Shown here one piece after another: positions 10,567 to 19,771 of a stretch of DNA of 64,000 bases. Both the position numbers and the translations under genes were made by a program. The notes under the pieces were generated by a model. The model saw only the letters and a list, made by a program, of their open reading frames with translations, was not told the DNA's origin and searched no databases. Origin of the DNA: Caldicellulosiruptor morganii (lineage in GTDB: Bacteria; Bacillota; Thermoanaerobacteria; Caldicellulosiruptorales; Caldicellulosiruptoraceae); contig NZ_CP113865.1 of assembly GCF_026810225.1 (NCBI RefSeq), forward strand, positions 659,001 to 723,000. Reading direction: 5' to 3'. Positions within the stretch are counted from its first letter, which is position 1. Each line of letters starts with the position of its first letter.

Positions 10567-12048
10567 ATGGAGGCAGGGCAGAATAAGGTGACAAAGGAGG
10601 ACCAGAGCAAAACACCCCTTTTTGATGCTGTAAAAAGACACATTGAGAAAAATATTATACCATTCCATGTGCCGGGGCATAAATATGGAAGAGGTCTTAA
10701 AGAGTTTACTGACTTTGTCGGGCAAAACGTCATGCTAATGGATCTGAATGGTATGGAGGATCTGGACAATGCAAACAACCCGATAGGAGTGATTTATGAA
10801 GCAGAAAGGCTTTTTGCAAGTGCATTTGGCGCTCAGTATGCATACTTTCTGGTGAACGGGACAACATCGGGTGTACAGACAATGATAATGTCGGCCTGTG
10901 AACCTGGCGATGAGATAATATTGCCTCGAAACGCTCACAAAAGCGTGTTTGGGGGTATAATCTTAAGCGGGGCAATTCCGGTGTATGTTCAACCGGAGGT
11001 AAATGAAGAGCTTGGCATTACTATGGGTGTGACAATTGAAAATGTTAAAAAGGCAATAATGAAACATCCTCATGCAAAGGCTGTGTTTGTTATAAATCCA
11101 ACATATTATGGTATTGCAAGTGATTTGAAATCCATCACAAGAACTGCACACAAGTTTGGCATGGCAGTTTTGGTTGATGAGGCGCATGGTGCACATATGG
11201 GCTTCCACAATGATTTTCCACTGACAGCAATGGAAGTTGGGGCTGATATGAGTGCTGTTTCAACCCATAAAACGGGTGGTTCTCTTACCCAGAGTTCGGT
11301 ACTTCTTCTGCGCGGGCACAGAATTCAGCCCGAGACAGTAAAACAGGTTCTAAACCTCACAATGACAACAAGCTCATCCTATATATTGATGTGTTCGATT
11401 GACGTTGCAAGAAAACAGCTTGCAATGTACGGTGAAGAGATGCTGGAGGAGACATTGAGGCTTGCCAGAATGGCAAGAGAAGAGATAAACAAGATTGAGG
11501 GACTTTATGCATTTGGTAAAGAGCTCATCGGCACCCCTGGTGTTTATGACTTTGATGAGACAAAACTTGGGATCAATGTCCGAAGACTTGGAATTACTGG
11601 TTATGAGGCTGAAAGGATATTGAGAGATGAATACAACATACAGATAGAGATGTCTGACCTTTATAATATTCTTGCAATAATCACTCTGGGTGATACTCAG
11701 GAGAGTGTGGAAAAGCTAATCGAAGCGCTGCGCGATATGGCAAAGAAACTTGGTGTAAAGGATGTAAAGACCCCAACAATTGTGCTTCACTCACCGCAGG
11801 TTATTGTATCACCGCGGGATGCCTTTTACAGTTCAAAGAAGGTTGTTGAGCTTGACAATGCAGTAGGTGAGATTTCTGGCGAGATGGTAATGGCATATCC
11901 ACCGGGAATACCACTTATTTTGCCCGGTGAAAGAATAACAAAGGACCTTGTGGACTACATTAAGCTTTTAAAAGAAGAGGACTGCCAGCTTCAGGGTACT
12001 GCCGACCCGTATGTCAATACAATAAGAGTACTGGGAACTGCTGATTAG
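10567..12048 (+). CDS. Orn/Lys/Arg decarboxylase family PLP enzyme
   Basis: A 493-aa fold-type-I PLP enzyme of the Orn/Lys/Arg decarboxylase group (SpeA/YaaO type), probably making agmatine or cadaverine. The order is: IPFHVPGHKYGRG near the N-terminus, VNGTTSGVQTMIMSACEPGDEIILPRNAHKSV, DEAHGAHMGFH, then STHKTGGSLTQSS with the PLP lysine at K235. The C-terminal domain has AYPPGIPLILPGERI. ATG 10567 has a poor Shine-Dalgarno; GTG 10588, downstream of GGAGG, is an alternative start. Which amino acid is used cannot be told from sequence. Confidence 0.9.
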   Translation: MEAGQNKVTKEDQSKTPLFDAVKRHIEKNIIPFHVPGHKYGRGLKEFTDFVGQNVMLMDLNGMEDLDNANNPIGVIYEAERLFASAFGAQYAYFLVNGTTSGVQTMIMSACEPGDEIILPRNAHKSVFGGIILSGAIPVYVQPEVNEELGITMGVTIENVKKAIMKHPHAKAVFVINPTYYGIASDLKSITRTAHKFGMAVLVDEAHGAHMGFHNDFPLTAMEVGADMSAVSTHKTGGSLTQSSVLLLRGHRIQPETVKQVLNLTMTTSSSYILMCSIDVARKQLAMYGEEMLEETLRLARMAREEINKIEGLYAFGKELIGTPGVYDFDETKLGINVRRLGITGYEAERILRDEYNIQIEMSDLYNILAIITLGDTQESVEKLIEALRDMAKKLGVKDVKTPTIVLHSPQVIVSPRDAFYSSKKVVELDNAVGEISGEMVMAYPPGIPLILPGERITKDLVDYIKLLKEEDCQLQGTADPYVNTIRVLGTAD

Positions 12049-12104
12049 AGAAGAGGAGTGTGTGAGTAACTTTTAAAATTTATTTAAGAGAGAGTGTTGA
12101 TAAA

Positions 12105-12497
12105 TTGCTTAGCCCTTTGGTATATGCTTATATTGGTGATGCAGTGTATGAGTTATATGTAAGAAATAAAGTGATATCCGAAAATCCTGATTTGACTCCT
12201 TATCTTTATTACTTGAAAACTACTATGTATGTAAGAGCTTCAAGTCAAGCGATAGCTATAAAAAAATTGTATGAAAAGCTTGATGAAAATGAAAAGTGGA
12301 TTGTGAAGAGAGGTAGAAATGCAAAGACTAAAACTATTCCTAAGAATGCTAAGTTGAGTGATTACAAATATGCTACAGCCCTTGAAACATTAATTGGGTA
12401 TTTGTATTTAGAAAATAATATTGAAAGATTGGAATATGTTCTTTCACAAGCATACGAAATAATAACTCAAGAGTACAAAATGATTAAAAACAACTGA
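12105..12497 (+). CDS. mrnC: Mini-ribonuclease 3
   Basis: A 130-aa protein with the RNase III catalytic fold but no dsRNA-binding domain. LVYAYIGDAVYELYVR matches the Mini-III active-site helix (Asp in GDA, Glu in YEL), and ALETLIGYLYL matches the second one. MrnC matures 23S rRNA ends in Bacillus. In B. subtilis it is in a cysS-mrnC-rlmB-yacP-sigH block; here the rlmB-yacP-sigH part lies 5 kb away and cysS is not in the window. Start TTG 12105. Confidence 0.9.
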   Translation: MLSPLVYAYIGDAVYELYVRNKVISENPDLTPYLYYLKTTMYVRASSQAIAIKKLYEKLDENEKWIVKRGRNAKTKTIPKNAKLSDYKYATALETLIGYLYLENNIERLEYVLSQAYEIITQEYKMIKNN

Positions 12498-12529
12498 TTT
12501 GAAAATCAATTTTGAAAGGATTGATGAAT

Positions 12530-13555
12530 ATGATCACTGGATTAATAGTTCTCCTTTTGATTATTTTATTTTTGCCTTTTTTTGTTAAGGCAGTAGAACA
12601 CAATTTAGAGTATTTTTTGTTCATAATGGGCATTATAGGTGTTGTTATCTCTAAGCAGATGAGCTTAGATTTATTTGAGCATATCCTTAAAAATCATCTG
12701 CTTTATTATATAACTTTTGCTGTTTTAATAGCTGGAATGTTGTTTTTCTTCTTTAGAAATAAAATAAACACAATGATAGAATTATTGACTCGTAGAATTT
12801 CTATCCAATTTTTTGTGTTTATTGTAATTATTATTTTGGGATTAAGTTCAAGTTTTATTACTGCCATAATTGCGTCATTGTTATTAACCGAAATAATGCA
12901 TCACACGCCACTTGATAGGAATACGAAGATAAAGGTTATTGTATTGGCATGTTTTGCAATTGGATTTGGTGCTGCATTGACACCAGTGGGTGAGCCATTG
13001 GCAACAATTACTATTTCAAAACTCAAAGCAGATTTTTTCTATTTAGCAAGAGCAGTTGGAGTAGAGATTATTATCACAACACTGTTAATGGCTTTTTTAG
13101 CAGCTCTTGTTGTTAAAAAGGCAAGTAAAGTAGATAAAGATGAATTTACTGAAAGTGTAGAAACCATTAAAGATGTGTTTTTGAGGGCTTTTAAAGTTTT
13201 TGTATTCGTATTTGCACTTGAGCTGTTAGGGACTGCTTTTAAACCATTAATAGATTTGTACATTATAAAGTTAGATGCCAGAATTCTTTACTGGGTCAAC
13301 ATGATTTCTGCTATAGTTGATAATGCTACCCTGGCAGCTGCAGAAATTTCAAGAGATATGACAGATGAACAGGTCCGAGCAATTATTCTTGGAATGATTA
13401 TAAGTGGAGGAATGTTAATTCCTGGGAATATACCAAATATAATATCAGCAGGAAAGTTCAAAATTAAAAGTAAAGAGTGGGCAAGGATTGGGGTTCCGAT
13501 AGGTTTGGTTTTGATGTCTGTATATTTTGTTTTGGTATTTATAATTAAACTGTAA
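12530..13555 (+). CDS. DUF1646 family membrane protein (ion-transporter superfamily)
   Basis: A ~341-aa polytopic protein with about ten hydrophobic helices. The segment FGAALTPVGEPLATITISKL and the late GGMLIPGNIPNIISAGKFKIKSKEWARIG resemble DUF1646 and the wider arsenite/citrate permease-like (IT) superfamily, so it is probably a cation or anion transporter of unknown substrate. I chose ATG 12530 because AAAGGA (12515-12520) sits 9 nt upstream; the frame opens earlier at 12512. Confidence 0.75.
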   Translation: MITGLIVLLLIILFLPFFVKAVEHNLEYFLFIMGIIGVVISKQMSLDLFEHILKNHLLYYITFAVLIAGMLFFFFRNKINTMIELLTRRISIQFFVFIVIIILGLSSSFITAIIASLLLTEIMHHTPLDRNTKIKVIVLACFAIGFGAALTPVGEPLATITISKLKADFFYLARAVGVEIIITTLLMAFLAALVVKKASKVDKDEFTESVETIKDVFLRAFKVFVFVFALELLGTAFKPLIDLYIIKLDARILYWVNMISAIVDNATLAAAEISRDMTDEQVRAIILGMIISGGMLIPGNIPNIISAGKFKIKSKEWARIGVPIGLVLMSVYFVLVFIIKL

Positions 13556-13591
13556 AAAATTTCAAAAAGTTAGGAAAGGAAGATGTAGTTG

Positions 13592-14014
13592 ATGTATGAT
13601 ATTACCAGTATACTACATATTCTTCCACACAGATATCCTTTTTTGCTTGTTGATAGAATAATTGAAATAGAAGAAGGAAAAAAGGCAAAGGGGATTAAAA
13701 ATGTAACAATAAATGAGCCTTTTTTTCAGGGGCATTTCCCAAAAGAGCCTGTTATGCCGGGTGTTTTAATTGTTGAGGCAATGGCTCAGGTTGGAGCTGT
13801 TGCAATGCTTTCAAAAGAAGAGTTCAAAGGGAAAACTCCATTTTTTGCGGGTATTGATAAAGTGAGGTTTAAGAAGGTTGTAAGACCGGGAGATGTGCTT
13901 TTGATTGAAACAGAGCTTATATCTCTCAAAGGCTCAATTGGCAAGGCAAAAGCTGTTGCCTGTGTTGAGGGTGAAGTTGTCTGTGAGGGAGAGCTACTTT
14001 TTGCAATAAAATAA
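13592..14014 (+). CDS. fabZ: 3-hydroxyacyl-ACP dehydratase FabZ
   Basis: FabZ (140 aa) dehydrates 3-hydroxyacyl-ACP in type II fatty acid synthesis. It is a hot-dog-fold protein with [15 protein letters not shown], then the catalytic segment [23 protein letters not shown], with H48 and E62 as the expected catalytic pair. ATG 13592 follows AGGAAAGGAAG; TTG 13589 is also in frame. No other fab genes are adjacent, which is common for dispersed fabZ copies. Confidence 0.97.
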   Translation: MYDITSILHILPHRYPFLLVDRIIEIEEGKKAKGIKNVTINEPFFQGHFPKEPVMPGVLIVEAMAQVGAVAMLSKEEFKGKTPFFAGIDKVRFKKVVRPGDVLLIETELISLKGSIGKAKAVACVEGEVVCEGELLFAIK

Positions 14015-14024
14015 ATTAAAGCAG

Positions 14025-14074
14025 AAAAGGGTAACCGCTATAACTTCTTGAAAGTTTTTGGGGGTTACCCTTTT
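14025..14074. terminator. Bidirectional terminator between fabZ and the Uma2 gene
   Basis: AAAAGGGTAACC (14025-14036) pairs with GGTTACCCTTTT (14063-14074). A runs and T runs on both sides serve the two convergent genes. Confidence 0.88.
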
Positions 14075-14077
14075 ACT

Positions 14078-14659
14078 TTATAACACCTCTTTTATCTGAG
14101 CAAAATCTATTATAAGATCATCAAAGATTAAGACTTTGATTTTGTCATCAAAAGTATAAAGTGATGGTGGTAAATAGTCTTGGTTATCTTTTAGTTGATA
14201 AACTAAAATGGTCTGGTTTTGTGGATTTACAATCCAGTATTCTTTTACTTTAAATTGGGTGTAAAGATTTAGCTTTCTAATATAGTCATGGGAAAAGTTG
14301 TTTTGGGATACCACTTCAATTATCATGTCAGGTGTTCCGATACAACCTTGTTCAGTAAGTTTCTTTTTGTCACATATAATTGAAATATCAGGCTGAACTA
14401 CATTCTTAGCTTTATTCACCTCATTTCCTTCCTCTACTAAGATGACGTCAAAAGGAGCTGTATAAACCTTGCAAGGTTTTTTATTCTGCTTTATATAGTT
14501 TCCAATAATCAGTGTTAATTCAAAGATAATTTCTTGATGTATTCTTGAAGGAGCAGGGCTCATGTTATAAATGACACCATCAATAATTTCCACTCTTTCC
14601 TCTTTAGGAAATTTCAAATAATCTTCATATGTCCAGAACTTTGGTAATATCTCTTCCAT
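14078..14659 (-). CDS. Uma2 family putative endonuclease (DUF820)
   Basis: A 193-aa protein of the Uma2/DUF820 family, which has a PD-(D/E)XK nuclease fold. YEDYLKFPKEERVEIIDGVIYNMSPAPSRIHQEI at the N-terminus, VVQPDISIICD (catalytic D) and TPDMIIEVVS (catalytic E) match the family, and KEYWIVNP follows. The biological role is unknown; copies are often numerous in mobile or genome-plasticity contexts. The gene is 47 nt downstream of the helicase-loader gene on the same strand, preceded by GAGAGGAAG. Confidence 0.85.
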   Translation of the reverse strand: MEEILPKFWTYEDYLKFPKEERVEIIDGVIYNMSPAPSRIHQEIIFELTLIIGNYIKQNKKPCKVYTAPFDVILVEEGNEVNKAKNVVQPDISIICDKKKLTEQGCIGTPDMIIEVVSQNNFSHDYIRKLNLYTQFKVKEYWIVNPQNQTILVYQLKDNQDYLPPSLYTFDDKIKVLIFDDLIIDFAQIKEVL

Positions 14660-14706
14660 ACAAGATGCACTTCCTCTCTTTAGAATTATATTGAAAAAAT
14701 TGAATT

Positions 14707-15744
14707 TTATGTCGCACGTTTTTCCAACTGAGTTTTGGCTTTTATAACCCTTATATCTTCACCAAACAGGTGCAAAAACATGAAATACTCATGAAGCCTT
14801 CCCATTGTCTTGTCTGAATAGAGTTTTAAAAGTCCATCAATGTTATAGTTTGTTGTTATAATTGTCTTTTTGTTTGTCATATAGCGTTTGTCCAAAAAGC
14901 TCTGGAAAACGCCGTGACAGAACTCAGTGCCTTTTCCTTCATTACCAAGGTCATCTATAATCAAAAGATCCACCTCTTCAAGGCTTTTGTACTCTTCGTC
15001 ATCCACCTCATCGTACAGCCTCACCATTTTGGAATATTTTTCTTTTAAGATCTCAAAAAAGGCAATGCTGTCAAGGAATATTACCGTTTTTTTTCTGTCA
15101 ATAATCTCTTTTGCAATACAGTGTGCTAAAAAAGTTTTGCCAAGCCCGGTTGAGCCATAAAAAAGTAGACCTTTTTGAGAAGGCTTGTCAAAATTCTTTA
15201 CAAATTTTTTCACTTCTTTTATGATATTCAGCATATTCTCGTATGGCGATATGCCCTCTTTTGGGTCTATCTCTTTTGAATAGAATTCAAGGTTAAAATT
15301 TTTAAAGTTATGCTCTTTTAAAATGTCCTTCAACTTGCTCTGTTGATATAAAAGTTCTATAAAAAGCTGAGTTCTGCATCTGCAAACTTCAATTCCTTTT
15401 TCACCCACCACAAAACCTGTATCTTTGCAAGTTTGGCAGGTATAGCCGGGTTCTAAATAGTCCTTTCCAAGTCCAAGGCTGATAAGTAGTTTTGTCCTCT
15501 TTTGAATCAGGTTGTCTAAAACTTTTGTGTACTTTTCTATATCAGCCTGATTCTGAGAAAGAGAAGCCTGTGAAAGTTTTAAGCCAGCTTTTATTATCTT
15601 CTGGTTCAAATCGGCAAATTCTTTTGACTTAGAAGATAATTCTGCAATTTTTTTCTCTCTTGCAATCTCAGCATTTTGTCGCCTTTGCTGATATATTCTG
15701 TTTATTGTTTCAACTATCTTCTTTTTATTCATCATCGTCATCAT
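14707..15744 (-). CDS. DnaC/DnaI-like helicase loader ATPase
   Basis: A 345-aa AAA+ ATPase that probably loads the replicative helicase. Residues 1-90 form a helical/coiled region. A zinc-ribbon-like segment follows, with C103, C106, C121 and C123 (CQTC...CRC). Walker A is GSTGLGKT (197-204), Walker B is LLIIDDLGNE (260-269), and sensor sequence TTNYN comes later. It overlaps the end of the DnaD-like gene by 20 nt, suggesting translational coupling. Start ATG 15744, with AGAGG 9 nt upstream. Confidence 0.92.
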   Translation of the reverse strand: MMTMMNKKKIVETINRIYQQRRQNAEIAREKKIAELSSKSKEFADLNQKIIKAGLKLSQASLSQNQADIEKYTKVLDNLIQKRTKLLISLGLGKDYLEPGYTCQTCKDTGFVVGEKGIEVCRCRTQLFIELLYQQSKLKDILKEHNFKNFNLEFYSKEIDPKEGISPYENMLNIIKEVKKFVKNFDKPSQKGLLFYGSTGLGKTFLAHCIAKEIIDRKKTVIFLDSIAFFEILKEKYSKMVRLYDEVDDEEYKSLEEVDLLIIDDLGNEGKGTEFCHGVFQSFLDKRYMTNKKTIITTNYNIDGLLKLYSDKTMGRLHEYFMFLHLFGEDIRVIKAKTQLEKRAT

Positions 15745-16744
15745 CTCTGTTACCTCTCAGAGCTTTTTTATAAAGTTCCTCCAAGGCAGTATATGTAGAG
15801 GGGTCCCTTTCTTCGTGGGTTACTTTTTTGGAAGCTGTTTTTTTATTCTTTTCTCTTTTCTGAGCATTTTCAAGCTCAAACTTCTTGATTGACTCTAAAT
15901 CTCTGAGCCCTGCCTCATACCATCGTTTTATTATACCATTTACATAGTTAACGGTAGGATTGTTGACATTTTTTATAAGACTCAGTGCATACATTATTAC
16001 CTCTTCGGGCATCTTCCAGTCATTTATCCAGACGTTCATTATCTCATCTTCAACCTTGGTAGGAGCTCTGTTGTAAATTCCAAGGTTTTGAAGCACAAGT
16101 CTTTTTATTCTGCCGGTGCTTTCCTGAAGCCTTATATACTCCTCAGCTTTCTCGATACTATCTATGTTCAGTTCCTTCCACTTGATGGCAATCTGCTCGA
16201 GGTATTTCAGGTTCTTATTGTTCTTGTTTATTGTAACATAGTTGATGAGAAGATATATAACCTCAATAGGGAGTTTTAACCAGTCGTAAATTTCAAGAAG
16301 CACATCTATATCGTTTTTATTGAATGTTCTGCAGTACTGCTTCTGGGCAAATTCCAAAAGGTTTCTGAACTTCTCATCTGTCTCAAAAAATCTTGATAAA
16401 TCGTCTGTTGTGTATACAGGAGGTGTTGGTTTGGTTTCAGCAGTTTCAAAATCAAGTTTTTCGTCAAAAAAGTCAACTGTGATGTTTCCATCTGTATCTT
16501 TTGAAATCTTTATAAGTTTCCTTTCAGCCCAGAATTCAATGGCTTTGATTACATCGCTTTCAAGAAGATTCAGGTCCTGAGCTATTTTATTTACTTCGAT
16601 AAAATCCACTTTGTTTTGCAGCAAAAACTTCAGGTAAATATATACCTTTACAAACTCACCGTCTGAAAAAGGCATATGGTTTTTTATAAAGTCATGGGTT
16701 ATCACAACAAAGTTTTGTACCTTCTGTTGAAAAAAAAGCTTCAT
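15725..16744 (-). CDS. DnaD-domain replication initiation protein
   Basis: A 339-aa protein with an N-terminal winged-helix (FVKVYIYLKFL...VNKIAQDLNLLESDVIKAIEFWAERKLIKI) and two DnaD-like DDBH2 helical domains (FLRF-type FAQKQYCRTFNKNDIDVLLEIYDWLKLPIEVIYLLINY, and IMNVWINDWKMPEEVIMYAL...NYVNGIIKRWYEAGL). In Bacillus, DnaD and DnaI act together in primosome assembly; here the two genes overlap. The tail is charged (NRDDDDDE). The start ATG 16744 follows AAAAGGGGG on the minus strand. Confidence 0.92.
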   Translation of the reverse strand: MKLFFQQKVQNFVVITHDFIKNHMPFSDGEFVKVYIYLKFLLQNKVDFIEVNKIAQDLNLLESDVIKAIEFWAERKLIKISKDTDGNITVDFFDEKLDFETAETKPTPPVYTTDDLSRFFETDEKFRNLLEFAQKQYCRTFNKNDIDVLLEIYDWLKLPIEVIYLLINYVTINKNNKNLKYLEQIAIKWKELNIDSIEKAEEYIRLQESTGRIKRLVLQNLGIYNRAPTKVEDEIMNVWINDWKMPEEVIMYALSLIKNVNNPTVNYVNGIIKRWYEAGLRDLESIKKFELENAQKREKNKKTASKKVTHEERDPSTYTALEELYKKALRGNRDDDDDE

Positions 16745-16763
16745 ACCTGTAAAATGCCCCCTT

Positions 16764-16790
16764 TTTGTGATAAAATAATTTTATCACAAA
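16764..16790. promoter_or_regulatory. 27-bp perfect palindrome between dnaD-like gene and thyX
   Basis: TTTGTGATAAAAT (16764-16776) and its exact reverse complement (16778-16790) flank one central base. It lies 20 nt upstream of the dnaD-like start and 58 nt upstream of thyX, in the middle of a divergent promoter region. This is where a dimeric repressor would be expected to bind. No T-run or transcript logic suggests a terminator here. The protein that binds it is unknown. Confidence 0.6.
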
Positions 16791-16847
16791 TTGAGCATTA
16801 TTTTTATACCAAAAAAATGAATGAATACACTAATATGGAGGAAAAAA

Positions 16848-17636
16848 ATGGGTTTTAAAGTTAGCCTGCTGTCGCACACGCCGGAACCAGAAAAGGTTGT
16901 TGCAACGGCTGCAAAGCTCTGCTATTCAAATACATCTGTGGAGAATATTTTTGACAGGCTTGATGATGAAGCAATAAAGAACTTTCTGAGTTTTTTGGTT
17001 GAGATAGGGCACCAGTCTCCGCTTGAGCATGTTAGCTTTACTTTTGGAATAGAGGGTGTTAGTAGGAGCTTTACACACCAGCTTGTGCGGCATAGAATTG
17101 CTTCATATTCCCAGCAGTCGCAAAGGTATGTAAGGCTTGATGGCTTTGAATATGTAATTCCACCGAGTATAGAAGAAGATGAAGAGTTAAAAACAATCTT
17201 TGAGGATACCATGAGAGAGATTGCAAGAACCTACAGAGTTTTGACAGAAAAGCTTCAGGAAAAACACAGAGCTGCTTTTGTAAGTAAAGGTTTTAGCGAT
17301 AAAGAAGCTTTTAAAAGGGCTGAGAAAATGGCAATTGAAGATGCAAGATATGTTTTGCCAAACGCATGTGAGACAAAGATAATCATGACAATGAACGCAA
17401 GGGAGCTTTTGCATTTTTTTGGTGAGCGTTGCTGCAACAGAGCACAGTGGGAAATAAGAAGTGTTGCTGATAAAATCTTGGAGATAGTAAAAGAGGTTGC
17501 ACCAAATATTTTCAGGTTTGCAGGACCAAAATGTATAAAGCTTGGATACTGTCCCGAAGGGAAGTTTTCCTGCGGGGAGTTTGAACAGGTGAAGAAGAAA
17601 TACCTTGGAAAGAGGGAAAAAGATGAGAACAATTGA
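16848..17636 (+). CDS. thyX: FAD-dependent thymidylate synthase
   Basis: ThyX (262 aa) makes dTMP from dUMP using FAD, NADPH and methylene-THF. The ThyX motif is present as [17 protein letters not shown]81, H82, R83, with S91 and R93. The C-terminal half has [22 protein letters not shown], typical of the family. ATG 16848 follows GGAGG (16837-16841); the frame opens earlier at 16821 without similarity. It overlaps rlmB by 14 nt. Confidence 0.96.
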   Translation: MGFKVSLLSHTPEPEKVVATAAKLCYSNTSVENIFDRLDDEAIKNFLSFLVEIGHQSPLEHVSFTFGIEGVSRSFTHQLVRHRIASYSQQSQRYVRLDGFEYVIPPSIEEDEELKTIFEDTMREIARTYRVLTEKLQEKHRAAFVSKGFSDKEAFKRAEKMAIEDARYVLPNACETKIIMTMNARELLHFFGERCCNRAQWEIRSVADKILEIVKEVAPNIFRFAGPKCIKLGYCPEGKFSCGEFEQVKKKYLGKREKDENN

Positions 17637-18384
17637 GGGCAAAAATCCTGTGAAAGAGGCGTTGAAGGCAGGAAGTTCTATTGCAGAGGTGTATGTGTCA
17701 AATACTGCAAAGGATAAAACCATTTCAGAGATCATAAATCTTTGCAAGCAAAAAGGTATAGTTGTAAAATTTGTTGACAGAAATAAGATTGACAGAATGG
17801 CAAAGACCAAAAACCCACAGGGAGTAATTGCAATTGCTCAGGAGTACAGATACTATGACATAGATGACATCTTGCTTGAAGCATCAGGAAGAGGCGAAAA
17901 ACCTTTTCTGGTTTTGCTGGATGAGATTACTGACCCTCACAATTTCGGCTCTATTATAAGGTCTGCACATTTGTGCGGTGCACATGGGATTGTGATTGAA
18001 GCGAGAAACTCATGCCCGATTACCCCGGCTGTTGAAAAGGCTTCAGCGGGTGCAATTGAGTATATAAAGATTGCAAGGGTTGTCAATTTGAGAAGGACAA
18101 TTGAGGAGTTAAAACAAAAGGGTATCTGGGTGTATGCAGCAGATAACAATGCTACACAACTTTTATTTGATTGTGACTTCAAGATTCCAACATGTATTAT
18201 AATTGGTTCTGAAGGGAAAGGCATTTCAAGACTTGTTAAAGAAGGTGCTGACTTTTTAATAAAAATCCCCCAAAAGGGTAAAGTCAACTCTTACAATGCT
18301 TCTGTTGCTGCCGGGATTATCTTTTTTGAGGTTTTGAAACAAAGAATTCAAGAAGGAGAAGGAAAAGGTGCACTTGATAGTTGA
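17623..18384 (+). CDS. rlmB: 23S rRNA (guanosine-2'-O-)-methyltransferase RlmB-like
   Basis: A SpoU/TrmH-family methyltransferase of 253 aa. The N-terminal L30e-like substrate-binding domain ([16 protein letters not shown]) is followed by the SPOUT domain with [16 protein letters not shown] (motif 1), [10 protein letters not shown] (motif 2) and [21 protein letters not shown] (motif 3), including the knot-forming AdoMet site. ATG 17623 lies inside the end of thyX and has GAGGGAAA upstream, implying coupling. In Bacillus the orthologue sits beside mrnC and yacP. Confidence 0.93.
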   Translation: MRTIEGKNPVKEALKAGSSIAEVYVSNTAKDKTISEIINLCKQKGIVVKFVDRNKIDRMAKTKNPQGVIAIAQEYRYYDIDDILLEASGRGEKPFLVLLDEITDPHNFGSIIRSAHLCGAHGIVIEARNSCPITPAVEKASAGAIEYIKIARVVNLRRTIEELKQKGIWVYAADNNATQLLFDCDFKIPTCIIIGSEGKGISRLVKEGADFLIKIPQKGKVNSYNASVAAGIIFFEVLKQRIQEGEGKGALDS

Positions 18385-18880
18385 TGGATATAACTTTATA
18401 AATGCATGGAGTTATTTGAGAATGATTGCTGAAGATGATCTGGAAGCAGCAAGGAAGAAGTTGATAGATATTCTGGCTGACTTTTCTGGCTATAAAGGTT
18501 ATAGAATAACCGTTGTTTTTGACTCGCATCTGGTCAAAGGTGCCCGGCGAAAGAAAGAGGTTATAAATGATATAGAGGTGGTATTTACAAAAGAGGGTGA
18601 AACAGCTGATAACTACATAGAGAAGTATGTTTACAAAAACGCAAGCATTGAGAAGATAACGGTGGTTACATCTGACTACTTAGAGCAGCTTATGATTCTG
18701 GGCGATGGAGCCATCAGGATGACCCCAAGAGAGCTTATTTACCAGTTAGAGAGTTATAAAAAGGAGCTTGAAAGAAAAGCAGGCGAAAAAACCTTAAAAA
18801 AAGAGAGAGTGGAGGATGCACTTGACTGCTCTGTTATCAAAAAATTGGAGAAATTTAAAAAGAAATTGGACCAAGCTTGA
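18368..18880 (+). CDS. NYN (PIN-like) domain protein, YacP/Rae1-like
   Basis: A 170-aa protein of the YacP family. [12 protein letters not shown] at the start, VFDSHLVKGARRKKEVINDIEVVFTKEGETADNYIEKYV and VVTSDYLEQLMILGDGA carry the conserved acidic residues of the NYN/PIN nuclease fold. The Bacillus orthologue Rae1 is a ribosome-associated mRNA endonuclease. GTG 18368 overlaps rlmB by 17 nt. The C-terminal helix is charged and coiled-coil-like. sigH follows, as in Bacillus. Confidence 0.92.
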   Translation: MHLIVDGYNFINAWSYLRMIAEDDLEAARKKLIDILADFSGYKGYRITVVFDSHLVKGARRKKEVINDIEVVFTKEGETADNYIEKYVYKNASIEKITVVTSDYLEQLMILGDGAIRMTPRELIYQLESYKKELERKAGEKTLKKERVEDALDCSVIKKLEKFKKKLDQA

Positions 18881-18906
18881 TATGTTTTATGGCAATAATA
18901 TATAAT
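18877..18906 (+). promoter_or_regulatory. Candidate promoter of sigH
   Basis: TTGATA (18877-18882), an 18-nt spacer and TATAAT (18901-18906), 72 nt upstream of the sigH start, beginning at the yacP stop. Confidence 0.55.
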
Positions 18907-18977
18907 TATGATGTGGGAGAATATCTTGATTGAAATTATTTTACAAAAAGGCTTAAAAAATTAAGGAGGCTTTTGCC

Positions 18978-19616
18978 TTGACATCACAAAAACAGCTACT
19001 GAATTTCAAAGACTGTACTGATGAAGAGCTTGTAAGGTATTCAAAAGAGGGTATAAAGGAAGCTACAGAAGAGCTTCTAAACAGGTATCAAAATTTTGTA
19101 AAGGCAAAGTGCAGGGTATATTTTCTGATCGGTGCTGAAAAGGACGATATTTACCAGGAGGGTATGATAGGACTTTTTAAAGCTGTACGTGATTTTGATG
19201 AGAGCAAATATCCCACTTTCAGGTTATTTGCCGAGCTTTGCATTACAAGACAGGTGATAACTGCAATAAAAACTGCAAGCAGGCAAAAACATATCCCTCT
19301 TAACACGTACATATCCCTGAACAAACCTGTGTATGAGGAAAATGATGAAAGGACGTTGCTTGACACTATTGCAAATTCTCTAATATCTGACCCCGAGGAG
19401 GTTATGATTACAAAAGAGGAGTTTGAAAACGCGTTAAATGTTATCACGGGGTGCTTGAGCCCTTTTGAAAACAGGGTTTTAAGCCTCTATCTTGAGGGAA
19501 GGAGCTATCAGGAAATTGCCGAGATGATTAACAAGGATGTAAAGTCTATTGACAATGCGCTTCAGCGAGTTAAAAAGAAGATTGAAAAATACTTTGGAAG
19601 TATGCATAACCAGTGA
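18978..19616 (+). CDS. sigH: RNA polymerase sigma-H factor
   Basis: A 212-aa sigma-70 family factor of the SigH/Spo0H type. Region 2 is VKAKCRVYFLIGAEKDDIYQEGMIGLFKAVRDFD...FRLFAELCITRQVITAIKTASRQKHIPLN. Region 4 is LSPFENRVLSLYLEGRSYQEIAEMINKDVKSIDNALQRVKKKI. SigH controls transition-state and early sporulation genes in Bacillus. The host group is usually regarded as non-sporing, so its regulon here is uncertain. TTG 18978 follows AAGGAGG (18963-18969). Confidence 0.93.
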   Translation: MTSQKQLLNFKDCTDEELVRYSKEGIKEATEELLNRYQNFVKAKCRVYFLIGAEKDDIYQEGMIGLFKAVRDFDESKYPTFRLFAELCITRQVITAIKTASRQKHIPLNTYISLNKPVYEENDERTLLDTIANSLISDPEEVMITKEEFENALNVITGCLSPFENRVLSLYLEGRSYQEIAEMINKDVKSIDNALQRVKKKIEKYFGSMHNQ

Positions 19617-19658
19617 TGTAAGTGGTCAATAAATGTTTGCTGTAAGGATATGTGTTTG

Positions 19659-19699
19659 AAAAAGATGGTCATGTGGTTTTTACTGGCCATCTTTTTTTT
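19659..19699 (+). terminator. Intrinsic terminator after sigH
   Basis: AAAGATGG (19661-19668) pairs with CCATCTTT (19687-19694), followed by a run of T. Confidence 0.85.
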
Positions 19700-19704
19700 G
19701 TTTG

Positions 19705-19732
19705 TTGTAAAAATTTTAAACTATATTATAAT
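19705..19732 (+). promoter_or_regulatory. Candidate promoter of the phosphohexomutase gene
   Basis: TTGTAA (19705-19710), a 16-nt spacer and TATAAT (19727-19732), about 40 nt before the start codon. Confidence 0.5.
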
Positions 19733-19771
19733 ATACTTGTCCAATTTTTTTAGAAGGAGGTCAAAATAAAT

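Noticed and set aside
14078-14659. Uma2 gene as part of a restriction or defence system
   Set aside because: No methylase, ATPase or toxin partner is adjacent; only replication genes lie upstream.
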